Shown here: piece by piece, positions 6,865 through 13,107 of the stretch
Position numbering within the stretch: the stretch's first letter is position 1
How the letters are laid out: each line of letters opens with the position of its first letter
Source of the DNA: NZQO01 sp002693605
Lineage (GTDB): Bacteria; Bacteroidota; Bacteroidia; Flavobacteriales; Flavobacteriaceae
Direction: 5' to 3'
DNA: 13,107 nucleotides
Assembly (NCBI GenBank): GCA_963972105.1
Contig: CAXAVH010000073.1
Location: forward strand, 1 to 13,107
Position numbers and translations under genes: made by a program
The notes under the pieces: generated by a model
What the model saw: the letters and a program-made list of their open reading frames with translations, nothing else
What the model was told of the DNA's origin: nothing
Database searches by the model: none

Positions 6865-7770
6865 TTAGAGGTCGAAAACCTTGCCATCTTCGGCCAGTAC
6901 TACGTTCGTAAATAATTCGCTTGCCTCTTTCCTGAAATTTTCGAGCGATCCGTACCTACCTGAATAATGCCCTAGTATTAACTGCCCGACCGCGGCTTTT
7001 TTGGCAATGGCACCAGCTTCCTTCGCCGTACTGTGCTTGGTTTTGACCGCTAAATGGTGGTGCTCGTCCAAAAAGGTAGCCTCGTGGTACAGGGACGTTA
7101 CATTGGATATTTGCGAAACGATCTCCGGAAAGTAGGCGGTATCGCTACAATAGGCATAACTCTTCGGGGGGTCGGGGTCTTGGGTGACGGTAGCATTCGG
7201 TATAAGTTTCCCTTCCACGTTCTCCACATCGAAGCCCTGTTTAAGTTTTTGATAGTAGCTCACGTCAATACGGGCCTTGCCCGCGGCCTTTACGTCCAAT
7301 TTGCGCTCGCCAATTTTCTCTCGAAAGAGAAACCCATTTGTATATACCCTATGGTCCAACGGAATGGTAGTGACGGTTAACTTATCGTCATCGAAAATTA
7401 CTTGTGGGTCCGTACTTTCCAACTCATGAAACAACAACGGATAATTTGTGTAGCTCTTCCCTAATTTCAGTTGTAGCAATATTGCGTCCTTAATTCCCTT
7501 CGGGCCGTATATATGTAGCTCGGCCTCGCGGCCCAGCAACCGAAATGTTGATATGAGCCCCACCAGACCGAAAAAATGGTCGCCGTGCAAATGCGAGATA
7601 AAGATATGGCGGAGTCTTGAAAATTTCACCTTAAATCGGCGAAGCTGCACCTGCGTTCCCTCCCCACAATCTATCAGGAAGAGATGTCCGCGAACCTCCA
7701 ACACCTGTGCCGTAGGGTTCGAGTCCCATCGAGGGGTGGCAGAGTGGCAACCAAGAATGGTGAGTTTCAT
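6865..7770 (-). CDS. rnz: Ribonuclease Z (tRNA 3' endonuclease)
   Basis: RNase Z is a zinc-dependent metallo-beta-lactamase-fold nuclease that cuts the 3' trailer from precursor tRNAs. The 301-aa product is the short bacterial form. It begins with the family strand MKLTILGCHSATP and carries DCGEGTQ (34-40), the metal motif HLHGDH (60-65) followed by FFGLVGL, a later metal-binding region SDTAYF, the HEATF region, HSTAKEA and GHYSGRY near the C-terminus. The long insert before the C-terminal motifs fits the flexible exosite arm. The ATG at 7770 is immediately before the conserved first strand. It follows the STAS-like gene by 53 bases, a short AT-rich gap with no clear promoter or terminator. 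Confidence 0.96.
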   Translation of the reverse strand: MKLTILGCHSATPRWDSNPTAQVLEVRGHLFLIDCGEGTQVQLRRFKVKFSRLRHIFISHLHGDHFFGLVGLISTFRLLGREAELHIYGPKGIKDAILLQLKLGKSYTNYPLLFHELESTDPQVIFDDDKLTVTTIPLDHRVYTNGFLFREKIGERKLDVKAAGKARIDVSYYQKLKQGFDVENVEGKLIPNATVTQDPDPPKSYAYCSDTAYFPEIVSQISNVTSLYHEATFLDEHHHLAVKTKHSTAKEAGAIAKKAAVGQLILGHYSGRYGSLENFRKEASELFTNVVLAEDGKVFDL

Positions 7771-7823
7771 GAGCTAATTTAGGTGAACTTCGGAAATAGG
7801 ATAAATTTTAACTTATTCAATAA

Positions 7824-8159
7824 TTAGAAGCCGAGATCGCGCTCAATTTCCTCCATTTCAACGATATCTTCGCCTTCCTGTATGGTTGGCACCACGATCA
7901 TTTCCATGGGAACGTCATCGGGATTTATGGAGTCGTTCACGAGCACGAACGACTGCTTGGTCTTTCGGTGCAAATTGGAAGTCTTGAGGAACAACAGCAG
8001 CTCCTGAAGCCCCATATTGGTATATTGCAGTAAATCTACGATTACATTCTGCCCCTTGTACTTGTTTGGAATTTGATATTCCAAAAAAGAGGCGAACTCG
8101 ATTATATCGTCCTGCTCATCGGCCAGGACGACGAAATTGTCATGATTTTTAATCTTCAT
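7824..8159 (-). CDS. Small STAS-like protein between pyrB and rnz, function unknown
   Basis: The product is 111 residues, cytoplasmic by appearance, with no signal or membrane segment. I do not recognise a named family with certainty, but the order of elements resembles a STAS (anti-sigma-factor antagonist-like) fold: an opening strand NFVVLAD, a central strand and helix NVIVDLLQYTNMGLQELL (38-55), a further strand SFVLVND (70-76) and a last helix. In classical STAS proteins a phosphorylated Ser follows the VDL strand; here the site reads YTNMG, with no Ser. The C-terminus is very acidic (EGEDIVEMEEIERDLGF). The start is ATG at 8159, which overlaps the last 11 bases of pyrB. An in-frame upstream ATG at 8210 would add 17 residues, but these lie wholly inside pyrB and do not look conserved. 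Its place in the operon suggests coupled translation with pyrB. Confidence 0.75.
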   Translation of the reverse strand: MKIKNHDNFVVLADEQDDIIEFASFLEYQIPNKYKGQNVIVDLLQYTNMGLQELLLFLKTSNLHRKTKQSFVLVNDSINPDDVPMEMIVVPTIQEGEDIVEMEEIERDLGF

Positions 8160-9087
8160 CTCGCTGTATTTTTGAAGCCAACAAATAAAGCACGGCCATA
8201 CGGATTGCAACTCCGTTTTGTACTTGTTCGAGAATTATTGCGTGATCGCTATCGGCTACGTCGCTCGTTATTTCCACGCCTCTGTTTATGGGCCCGGGAT
8301 GCATAAGTACGATTTCCTTGCCTAGGGAATCTAGCAATGCCTTATTCACTCCGTATTGTTGGGTATATTCCCTTGTGGAGGGGAAATAGCTTATTTCCAT
8401 ACGTTCATTTTGAACCCGCAGCATATTGGCCACATCGCACCATTCCAAAGCTTTTTTCAGGGAAGATTCCACTTGTACCCCTAAGCTTTCTATGTGTTTC
8501 GGTATTAAGGTTTTAGGACCGCAAACCTTAACCATAGCTCCAAGCTTTTGCAGGGCAAAAATATTGCTCAACGCTACTCTAGAATGTAGAATATCTCCTA
8601 CAATTACCACCTTTTTTCCGGCAACATCGCCCAATTTTTCACGAATAGAATAACAGTCCAATAACGCCTGCGTTGGATGCTCGTGAGCGCCGTCGCCAGC
8701 ATTAACGATACTCGCTTTTACGTGCTTAGATAAAAATATGCCCGCCCCCGGGTTGGGATGCCGCATCACTACCATGTCGACTTTCATCGACAAGATGTTA
8801 TTGACTGTATCGATTAAAGTTTCCCCTTTTTTAACTGACGAAGAGGATGCCGAAAAATTGATCACATCGGCCGATAGCCGCTTTTCGGCCAGCTCGAACG
8901 ACAGACGAGTGCGCGTACTGTTTTCAAAGAAGAGATTGGCAATGGTAATATCGCGTAGGGACGGTACTTTCTTTATCGGTCGGTTAATTACCTCCTTAAA
9001 ATGGTCTGCCGTTTCGAAAATGAGCTGGATATCATCCTCGGTGATGTATTTTATGCCCAGTAAGTGATCTACACTTAATTCGCTCAT
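8149..9087 (-). CDS. pyrB: Aspartate carbamoyltransferase catalytic subunit (PyrB)
   Basis: PyrB joins carbamoyl phosphate and L-aspartate to N-carbamoyl-L-aspartate, the committed step of pyrimidine synthesis. The 312-aa chain has the carbamoyl-phosphate site FFENSTRTRLSFE (53-65, with STRTR 57-61), the SSSVKKGET loop with the active-site lysine (about 86-87), MRHPNPGA (108-115), HEHPTQALLD (135-144) and the aspartate-side motif HPGPINRGVE (263-272). The length is normal for a class without fused domains. No regulatory subunit gene (pyrI) is next to it. It starts 7 bases after pyrR, and its last 11 bases overlap the next gene. Confidence 0.97.
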   Translation of the reverse strand: MSELSVDHLLGIKYITEDDIQLIFETADHFKEVINRPIKKVPSLRDITIANLFFENSTRTRLSFELAEKRLSADVINFSASSSSVKKGETLIDTVNNILSMKVDMVVMRHPNPGAGIFLSKHVKASIVNAGDGAHEHPTQALLDCYSIREKLGDVAGKKVVIVGDILHSRVALSNIFALQKLGAMVKVCGPKTLIPKHIESLGVQVESSLKKALEWCDVANMLRVQNERMEISYFPSTREYTQQYGVNKALLDSLGKEIVLMHPGPINRGVEITSDVADSDHAIILEQVQNGVAIRMAVLYLLASKIQRDED

Positions 9088-9094
9088 AGCTCGC

Positions 9095-9634
9095 TTAGTT
9101 CTTTATTAAATATACTGCGTCCTCGCCCTCATTTTCCTTCCAGCATACCTTAACCTTTTCTTCGTTAATGGCGTCTACCTGTCGCCCGCGGTAATCGGGC
9201 TGTATGGGCAAGTGCCTACTAAAGCGCCTGTCGATCAACGTGAGCAACTCAATCTCGAGGGGCCTCCCAAACGACTGCACAGCGGTAAGGGCAGAGCGAA
9301 TGCTGCGGCCCGTAAACAAAACATCATCGATAAAGACAACTTTTTTGTCCTCTACGATAAAATGGATTTTAGTTTTATTGGCCTCTAGCGGCTTTATGCT
9401 TCGGCGGAAATCGTCACGGTAGAAAGTAATGTCCAGGTATCCTAACTTGATGTCCTTGATATGGTATTCGTTTTCTAGCAAATTTTTGAGCCGTTCGGCA
9501 AGGTAAACGCCCCTTGGCTGGATACCAAGCAAGACGGTATCCTTGAAGGTGTCGTGATTTTCAATAAGTTGACAGGCCAAGCGGTGGAGTGCAATGTGCA
9601 TTTCGGTTGCGTTCAATAACACTTTTTGGCTCAT
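9095..9634 (-). CDS. pyrR: PyrR bifunctional pyr operon regulator / uracil phosphoribosyltransferase
   Basis: PyrR is a type I phosphoribosyltransferase. In Bacillus it binds UMP and pyr mRNA leaders and also makes UMP from uracil and PRPP. The 179-aa form starts at the ATG at 9634 (MSQKVLLN), the usual family opening. A longer in-frame start at 9745 exists, but its 37 extra residues overlap the promoter-like element and look non-coding. The PRPP motif VVFIDDVLFTGRS (99-111) is intact, and LGIQPRGVYLAERL (36-49), DITFYRDDF (68-76), LIDRRFSRHLPIQPDYRGR and the C-terminal GEDAVYLIKN fit the family. It is the first gene of the train, directly before pyrB. The leader is only about 25 bases, so Bacillus-style attenuation upstream of pyrR has no room; which activity matters here is open. 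Confidence 0.95.
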   Translation of the reverse strand: MSQKVLLNATEMHIALHRLACQLIENHDTFKDTVLLGIQPRGVYLAERLKNLLENEYHIKDIKLGYLDITFYRDDFRRSIKPLEANKTKIHFIVEDKKVVFIDDVLFTGRSIRSALTAVQSFGRPLEIELLTLIDRRFSRHLPIQPDYRGRQVDAINEEKVKVCWKENEGEDAVYLIKN

Positions 9635-9663
9635 AGGGCAGATACTGACACTTGTTTGGGAAA

Positions 9664-9671
9664 CAAAAGTA
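9664..9671 (-). promoter_or_regulatory. Candidate -7 element of the pyrR operon promoter
   Basis: On the minus strand TACTTTTG fits TAnnTTTG exactly, 29 bases before the pyrR ATG. Transcription would start about 9657-9659, leaving a leader of about 25 bases. No TTTG lies at the usual -33 distance, so the promoter may be weak or need an activator. It supports the start at 9634. Confidence 0.5.
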
Positions 9672-9765
9672 CATATTTTTTGGGAATGGATTGCGTTTTG
9701 CGTTAGGGATTGAGCCGTTGTTGGAGCTATTTGCGCTTGCCGCAAAAGCGATCGGCGAAAGCCCG

Positions 9766-9782
9766 CCCTGCCGTGGGCAGGG
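9766..9782. repeat. GC-rich palindrome between rpsA and pyrR
   Basis: CCCTGCC (9766-9772) and GGCAGGG (9776-9782) are perfect complements with a 3-base loop. The flanking sequence from about 9736 is also GC-rich and partly self-complementary (CGCTT...AAGCG at 9734-9750, GGCGAAAGCC at 9754-9763), unlike the AT-rich neighbouring spacer. It has no T-run and is outside the terminator hairpin. It resembles a dispersed REP-like element, but copy number cannot be judged from one window. Confidence 0.55.
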
Positions 9783-9791
9783 AACGTCCAT

Positions 9792-9819
9792 AAAAAAAGC
9801 CCTTCATTGCTGAAGGGCT
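9792..9819 (-). terminator. Rho-independent terminator of rpsA
   Basis: Read on the minus strand, a perfect 9-bp stem AGCCCTTCA/TGAAGGGCT with a 4-base loop (9798-9819) is followed by seven T's (complement of the A-run 9792-9798). It starts 23 bases after the rpsA stop. The plus strand has no T-run after the hairpin, so it works in one direction. Confidence 0.93.
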
Positions 9820-9842
9820 CTTGTGTATGATGAAATGGGAGC

Positions 9843-11696
9843 TTATTTCTTGCCGTCCATTCTATCTTTCAATTCCTGAAGTTTCTGATTGGCGTCCCCA
9901 AGGGTTGTCTTGGCTTCTTCAGCGGCATCGGCCTGTCTTTTGGCGGCTGCCTTTACAATCTTCGCTTCTTCTTCCTTGTGGATGGTCATATGCGACGCAA
10001 CCACTTTCTTGAATTCTTTATTGAACTCGATGATCTGGAATTCGGCCTCTTCTCCTTTTTGAAGATCGGAACCGTCTTCTTTCTCTAGGTGGCGCTTAGG
10101 TACGAATGCGGTGATGTCGGCGTTGAACTGGATGGTGGCACCCTTGTCTACAATTTCATCAATTTTTGCGGTGTGCTTGCTGCCCACGGCAAATTCGTCT
10201 TCGTACTTATCCCAAGGATTTTCCTCGGTTTGCTTGTGACCTAGGCTCAATTTGCGGCCATCTACGTCCAATTCCAATACAACCACATCTAACTTGTCAC
10301 CAATGTTGGTGAACTCGCTTGGGTGCTTGATTTTCTTGGTCCAAGATAGGTCGCTAATATATATTAACCCGTCGATTCCTTCTTCCAATTCAACGAACAC
10401 GCCGAAATTGGTAAAGTTACGCACGATACCTGTGTGGCGCGAGCCAACTGGGTATTTGGTGGTAATGTCCGTCCAAGGATCTTGAGACAATTGCTTGATA
10501 CCCAATGACATCTTGCGGTCTTCACGATCTAGAGTAAGGATTTGAGCTTCAATCTCGTCCCCTACGTTTACGAAGTCCTGAGCGCTACGCAAGTGCGTTG
10601 ACCAAGACATTTCGCTAACATGGATAAGTCCTTCCACTCCTTCGGCCACTTCGATAAACGCACCGTAGTCTGCAATTACAACTACCCTACCTTTTACCTG
10701 GTCGCCTACCTTAAGCTCATCGCCAAGGGCATCCCATGGATGGGCCTTTAGTTGCTTAAGACCAAGTTGGATACGTGTCTTGTCTTCATCGAAATCAAGA
10801 ATAACAACGTTCAGTTTTTGGTCTAGTTCTACGATCTCGTTCGGGTGGTTAATACGAGACCAGCTAAGGTCTGTAATGTGCACCAGTCCATCTACGCCGC
10901 CAAGGTCAACAAATACCCCGTATGAAGTGATGTTTTTAACAACACCCTCAAGTACTTGGCCTTTTTCAAGCTGCCCAATGATTTCTTTTTTCTGTTCTTC
11001 GATATCTGCCTCGATAAGCGCCTTGTGAGATACCACAACGTTCTTGAATTCGTGGTTGATCTTTACGACCTTGAATTCCATTGTCTTTCCTACGTAGGCA
11101 TCGTAGTCGCGAATTGGCTTCACATCAATTTGTGAACCTGGCAAGAATGCCTCGATACCGAACACGTCTACAATCATACCGCCTTTTGTACGGCACTTGA
11201 TGTATCCGTTTACGATGGTACCATCGTCGTGTGATTTGTTTACGCGCTCCCAAGCCTTGATGGTTCTGGCCTTACGGTGAGAAAGAATTAACTGCCCGGT
11301 GCTGTCTTCACGCACGTCAATCAATACTTCTACCTTGTCGCCTTCCTTAAGATCTGGGTTGTAGCGGAACTCGTTCAATGAAATTACACCCTCGCTCTTG
11401 GCGTTGATGTCGATGATAGCGTCGCGATCGGTAATACTGATTACCGTACCTTCCACTACCTCATCATCTAGGGTATCAACAAAGTTTTCCGATACCAGTT
11501 TCTCAAACTCCTCTAACTTGCCGTCGTCGATAGGGTCGATGCCCTCTTCGTAGTTGTGCCAGTTAAATTCTTCAAGGAACTTCTCAGGATTTTGTTGCTT
11601 CTTTGAAAGTTCTTCTTGGGATTGTGTAGCTTCCCCGTTTTGTGTTTGGGCAGTTGCTTCAGCTACTGCTTCTTCGTTGTTTGCTTTTTCAGCCAT
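9843..11696 (-). CDS. rpsA: 30S ribosomal protein S1 (RpsA)
   Basis: S1 binds single-stranded mRNA and feeds it to the 30S subunit. It should matter especially in Bacteroidota, which mostly start translation without Shine-Dalgarno pairing. The 617-aa protein has an acidic N-terminal segment (1-75) and six S1 repeats at roughly 79-141, 157-225, 247-314, 331-401, 417-488 and 505-572. Repeats 3 to 5 are the most canonical (SYGVFVDLGGVDGLVHITDLSW, ADYGAFIEV and NFGVFVELEEGIDGLIYISDLSW, in part). A Lys/Ala/Glu-rich tail (573-617) of probable helical character follows. The ATG at 11696 is followed by the usual MAEKA opening. It has its own promoter, a leader of about 150 bases and a strong terminator, so it is a single-gene unit. 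Autoregulation through the leader is likely by analogy with E. coli rpsA. Confidence 0.97.
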   Translation of the reverse strand: MAEKANNEEAVAEATAQTQNGEATQSQEELSKKQQNPEKFLEEFNWHNYEEGIDPIDDGKLEEFEKLVSENFVDTLDDEVVEGTVISITDRDAIIDINAKSEGVISLNEFRYNPDLKEGDKVEVLIDVREDSTGQLILSHRKARTIKAWERVNKSHDDGTIVNGYIKCRTKGGMIVDVFGIEAFLPGSQIDVKPIRDYDAYVGKTMEFKVVKINHEFKNVVVSHKALIEADIEEQKKEIIGQLEKGQVLEGVVKNITSYGVFVDLGGVDGLVHITDLSWSRINHPNEIVELDQKLNVVILDFDEDKTRIQLGLKQLKAHPWDALGDELKVGDQVKGRVVVIADYGAFIEVAEGVEGLIHVSEMSWSTHLRSAQDFVNVGDEIEAQILTLDREDRKMSLGIKQLSQDPWTDITTKYPVGSRHTGIVRNFTNFGVFVELEEGIDGLIYISDLSWTKKIKHPSEFTNIGDKLDVVVLELDVDGRKLSLGHKQTEENPWDKYEDEFAVGSKHTAKIDEIVDKGATIQFNADITAFVPKRHLEKEDGSDLQKGEEAEFQIIEFNKEFKKVVASHMTIHKEEEAKIVKAAAKRQADAAEEAKTTLGDANQKLQELKDRMDGKK

Positions 11697-11718
11697 TTAG
11701 ATAAATTTCTTCTGAAAT

Positions 11719-11738
11719 ATCAGTTAAAAGTAACTGAT
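11719..11738 (-). promoter_or_regulatory. Hairpin in the rpsA leader, possible autoregulatory site
   Basis: A perfect 8-bp stem, ATCAGTTA/TAACTGAT with a CTTT loop on the minus strand, stands 22 bases before the rpsA ATG. It has no T-run, so it is not a terminator. It lies in an otherwise A/U-rich leader, where S1 or ribosomes would first bind. Regulatory function is inferred from position only. Confidence 0.45.
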
Positions 11739-11855
11739 GCTCAAAAGGTTTTGTATTCTGCGTTGTTACAAGAAGTTGCCGCGACGATCCCACAGAAGGG
11801 TTTGAATTTGATTTTGTTTAGTTCCTTTTATTCTTGATTGTCGCTAAAAGGGGTG

Positions 11856-11886
11856 CAAAAATAACGTTTTTTATTTGATTTTCAAA
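11856..11886 (-). promoter_or_regulatory. Promoter of rpsA
   Basis: The minus strand carries TTTG (11883-11886), a 19-base spacer and TATTTTTG (11856-11863), an ideal fit to the Bacteroidota TTTG-N19-TAnnTTTG promoter. Transcription would start near 11850, giving a 5' untranslated leader of about 150 bases. It is the best promoter in the window, as expected for a ribosomal protein gene. Confidence 0.8.
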
Positions 11887-11912
11887 GAGATATTCAAAGT
11901 TTCAAATACCTT

Positions 11913-11935
11913 AAAAACATTCTTCTGCTTAGAAG
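11913..11935 (-). terminator. Weak possible terminator after cmk
   Basis: On the minus strand CTTCT-AAGC-AGAAG (11922-11935) forms a 5-bp stem, then AATG and five T's (complement of 11913-11917). It begins 8 bases after the cmk stop. The stem is short and the T-run is offset, so it may only weakly separate porQ-cmk from rpsA. Confidence 0.25.
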
Positions 11936-11942
11936 TAGTTCA

Positions 11943-12638
11943 CTACACGCGGCCCGCAATGCGGTCCTTCGCCAGCTGCAGTATGGTATGGAATTGGTCC
12001 TCGAGGTTCATTTCGCTATTGTCGATTTCGATGGCGTCATCGGCCTTGCGCAAGGGCGAATCCTCTCGGGTGGTGTCAATGCGGTCGCGCTCTACCACGT
12101 TGCGCAACACATCGTCGAAGGAGACGGTATCGCCGCGCCCCAATAACTCTTCGTAGCGTCGTTTTGCGCGGGTCTCAGCGCTGGCGTTCATGAAGATCTT
12201 TAGCTCGGCACCGGGAAACACCACCGTGCCAATATCCCTACCATCCATTACCACGCCCTTTTCCTTGCCAATTTCCTGCTGTTGCTGCACCAATTTTTTA
12301 CGCACCTCTGGCACGGTGGCAATCGGGCTGACAAATTCTGAAACTTCTAAGGTCCGTATTTCCCGTTCAACATTTTGGCCGTTCAGAAAAATCTCGGCAT
12401 TCCCGGTGGCATTGTTTCGTTTAAATTCCACCGTAACGTTTGGCAACGTCTCAATAAGCCTTTCCACCTGGAAAGTTTCCGGAGCAATAATTTTGTTGCG
12501 CATTGCAAATAGCGTAATGGCGCGGTACATTGCGCCGGTATCGACATAAATATATTCCAGCCAATCTGCCAATTGCTTGGCCACGGTACTTTTTCCGGTA
12601 GATGAATAGCCGTCTATGGCGATGGTTATCTTGCGCAT
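11943..12638 (-). CDS. cmk: (d)CMP kinase (Cmk)
   Basis: Cmk phosphorylates CMP and dCMP to the diphosphates with ATP, feeding RNA and DNA precursor pools. The 231-aa protein has the P-loop GYSSTGKST (10-18), DTGAMYRA (33-40), a CMP-binding insert, DGRDIGTVVFP (132-142) with the conserved acidic and arginine residues, the lid region RAKRRYEE (157-164) and the DTTREDSPLRKADDA motif (188-202). The length is typical. Its ATG overlaps the TAA of porQ by one base (TAATG), so the two are probably translated together. The porQ-cmk order is, as I recall, common in Flavobacteriaceae and serves as a lineage marker. Confidence 0.97.
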   Translation of the reverse strand: MRKITIAIDGYSSTGKSTVAKQLADWLEYIYVDTGAMYRAITLFAMRNKIIAPETFQVERLIETLPNVTVEFKRNNATGNAEIFLNGQNVEREIRTLEVSEFVSPIATVPEVRKKLVQQQQEIGKEKGVVMDGRDIGTVVFPGAELKIFMNASAETRAKRRYEELLGRGDTVSFDDVLRNVVERDRIDTTREDSPLRKADDAIEIDNSEMNLEDQFHTILQLAKDRIAGRV

Positions 12639-13107
12639 TATTGAAGGTCTATGTTTAAGCCGAAATAGCTTGAGGTTGCCGCCGTACTGTACTGGGCATA
12701 GGTATAGCTAAGGCGAAGCTTGTTGAGTTTAACGGAGAAGCCACCGCTAAGGCCGGCAAAGGCGCGTTGTTCAACAATGCGCAGCTCTTCAGACCGTCGT
12801 GGGTTGTACCCGAGGCGAATATTGAAACCGCCCTCGGGAAATAGTTCTACTCCAAAAATCATGTGCCTGAAGGCATTGTCCAGAAAACCAACATCCTCGC
12901 TCGTGGTGTTTCCCTCCAAATCGGTCTCATCGCGGTTGGGATTGGCAAATGCAACATTCCAGCGTTGCATATTTTCCAGGGTAAAGTGCCAGCGTATTGG
13001 GATATTCTGCAAGGTTTGGGAAATGCCAAGGATTACCTCAAAGGGAAGTTTTTCGTAGGTGTCCTCGTAAGCCGTAATCTGCGTGCCCAAGTTTCTACCC
13101 ACCGCCG
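12638..13107 (-). CDS. porQ: Type IX secretion system protein PorQ, C-terminal part
   Basis: The visible 156 codons are the C-terminal end of a longer protein whose start lies beyond the right edge; the reading frame is open to base 13107, and an internal GTG near 13102 is not the true start. The chain looks like an outer-membrane beta-barrel: alternating hydrophobic strands such as RWHFTLENMQRW, FNIRLGYNPRR, GLSGGFSVKLNKLRLSYTYA and a last strand ending SSYFGLNIDLQ. NLGTQITAY and LPFEVILGIS near the visible start and the arginine-rich GYNPRRSEEL segment resemble PorQ, a component of Bacteroidota type IX secretion. The adjacent cmk supports this. I am sure it is a barrel-type protein and fairly sure it is PorQ; no signal peptide can be checked here. 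Confidence 0.82.
   Translation of the reverse strand, partial: AVGRNLGTQITAYEDTYEKLPFEVILGISQTLQNIPIRWHFTLENMQRWNVAFANPNRDETDLEGNTTSEDVGFLDNAFRHMIFGVELFPEGGFNIRLGYNPRRSEELRIVEQRAFAGLSGGFSVKLNKLRLSYTYAQYSTAATSSYFGLNIDLQ

Noticed and set aside
7712..7756. tRNA-like pieces on the plus strand: GGGTTCGAGTCCC (T-arm-like) followed by GGTGGCAGAGTGGC (D-arm-like), suggesting a permuted tRNA
   Set aside because: The T-stem has only about three good pairs, there is no anticodon arm or acceptor stem, the order is reversed, and the bases encode the conserved N-terminus of RNase Z on the other strand.
7771..7823. Promoter or terminator in the spacer between the STAS-like gene and rnz
   Set aside because: TATTTCCG is only a partial -7 match, and the small AT-rich inverted repeat lacks a stem strong enough to terminate.
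8160..8210. Longer start for the STAS-like gene at 8210
   Set aside because: The 17 extra residues lie entirely inside pyrB in another frame; ATG at 8159 gives an ordinary 11-base operon overlap.
9635..9745. Longer PyrR start adding 37 residues
   Set aside because: The extension covers the candidate -7 element and does not look like a protein; MSQKVLLN at 9634 is the normal PyrR opening.
9561..9791. Minus-strand open frame of 76 codons across the palindrome and pyrR start
   Set aside because: It starts in the structured spacer, overlaps pyrR out of frame and shows no protein character.
12638..13102. PorQ region as a complete 154-residue protein
   Set aside because: The frame is open to the window edge, the apparent first codon is an internal GTG, and no signal peptide is present; it is a fragment.
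1..13107. Mobile elements, CRISPR arrays, toxin-antitoxin or defence genes
   Set aside because: No transposase, integrase, direct-repeat array or defence motif is seen; gene content and spacing are those of a core chromosomal region.

Overview
The window looks like core chromosome of a Bacteroidota species, most likely a marine member of the Flavobacteriaceae. Four things point there. Several promoters have the Bacteroidota form, TTTG about 19-21 bases before TAnnTTTG. Start codons lack clear Shine-Dalgarno sites. A PorQ-type gene of the type IX secretion system sits directly upstream of cmk. DnaX and ribosomal protein S1 have the flavobacterial form (DnaX without its zinc module; S1 with six S1 repeats and a charged tail). 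G+C looks moderate, with no compositional islands, transposases, integrases, CRISPR arrays or phage genes.

Layout. At the left edge is the 5' half of the RNase P RNA gene (rnpB, minus strand). Divergent from it, dnaX (clamp loader tau/gamma) and miaE (tRNA hydroxylase) run on the plus strand. They meet, tail to tail with one base between the stop codons, a long minus-strand gene train that reads from 9634 down to 2635: pyrR, pyrB, a small STAS-like protein, rnz, pdxH, a SixA-type histidine phosphatase, ppk1 and ppx. Upstream on the same strand lie a good intrinsic terminator and rpsA, which has its own strong promoter and a leader of about 150 nt containing a hairpin. Before rpsA comes a porQ-cmk pair, with porQ cut by the right edge. 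No gene-free stretch exceeds 300 bases; the longest, 11697-11942, holds the rpsA promoter and leader.

How the genes fit together. RNase P RNA and RNase Z mature the 5' and 3' ends of tRNAs, and MiaE modifies A37 of tRNAs. PyrR and PyrB serve pyrimidine supply, and Cmk acts on CMP/dCMP. The sixA-like/ppk1/ppx end of the train is a polyphosphate module with both synthesis and breakdown, tightly packed (TAATG overlap, then a TTG start one base after a stop).

I do not see an unmistakable undescribed system; nearly all genes are housekeeping. The best lead is inside dnaX. A run of ten A's at codons 354-357, directly after clamp-loader domain III, is followed at once by a TGA in the -1 frame, and the +1 frame also stops quickly. 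Slippage there would give a short gamma-like protein, echoing the known dnaX recoding of E. coli and Thermus but at a different place. Other leads are an Ile replacing the second conserved histidine of Ppk1, the rpsA leader hairpin, the STAS-like protein without the usual serine, and a GC-rich palindrome between rpsA and pyrR.
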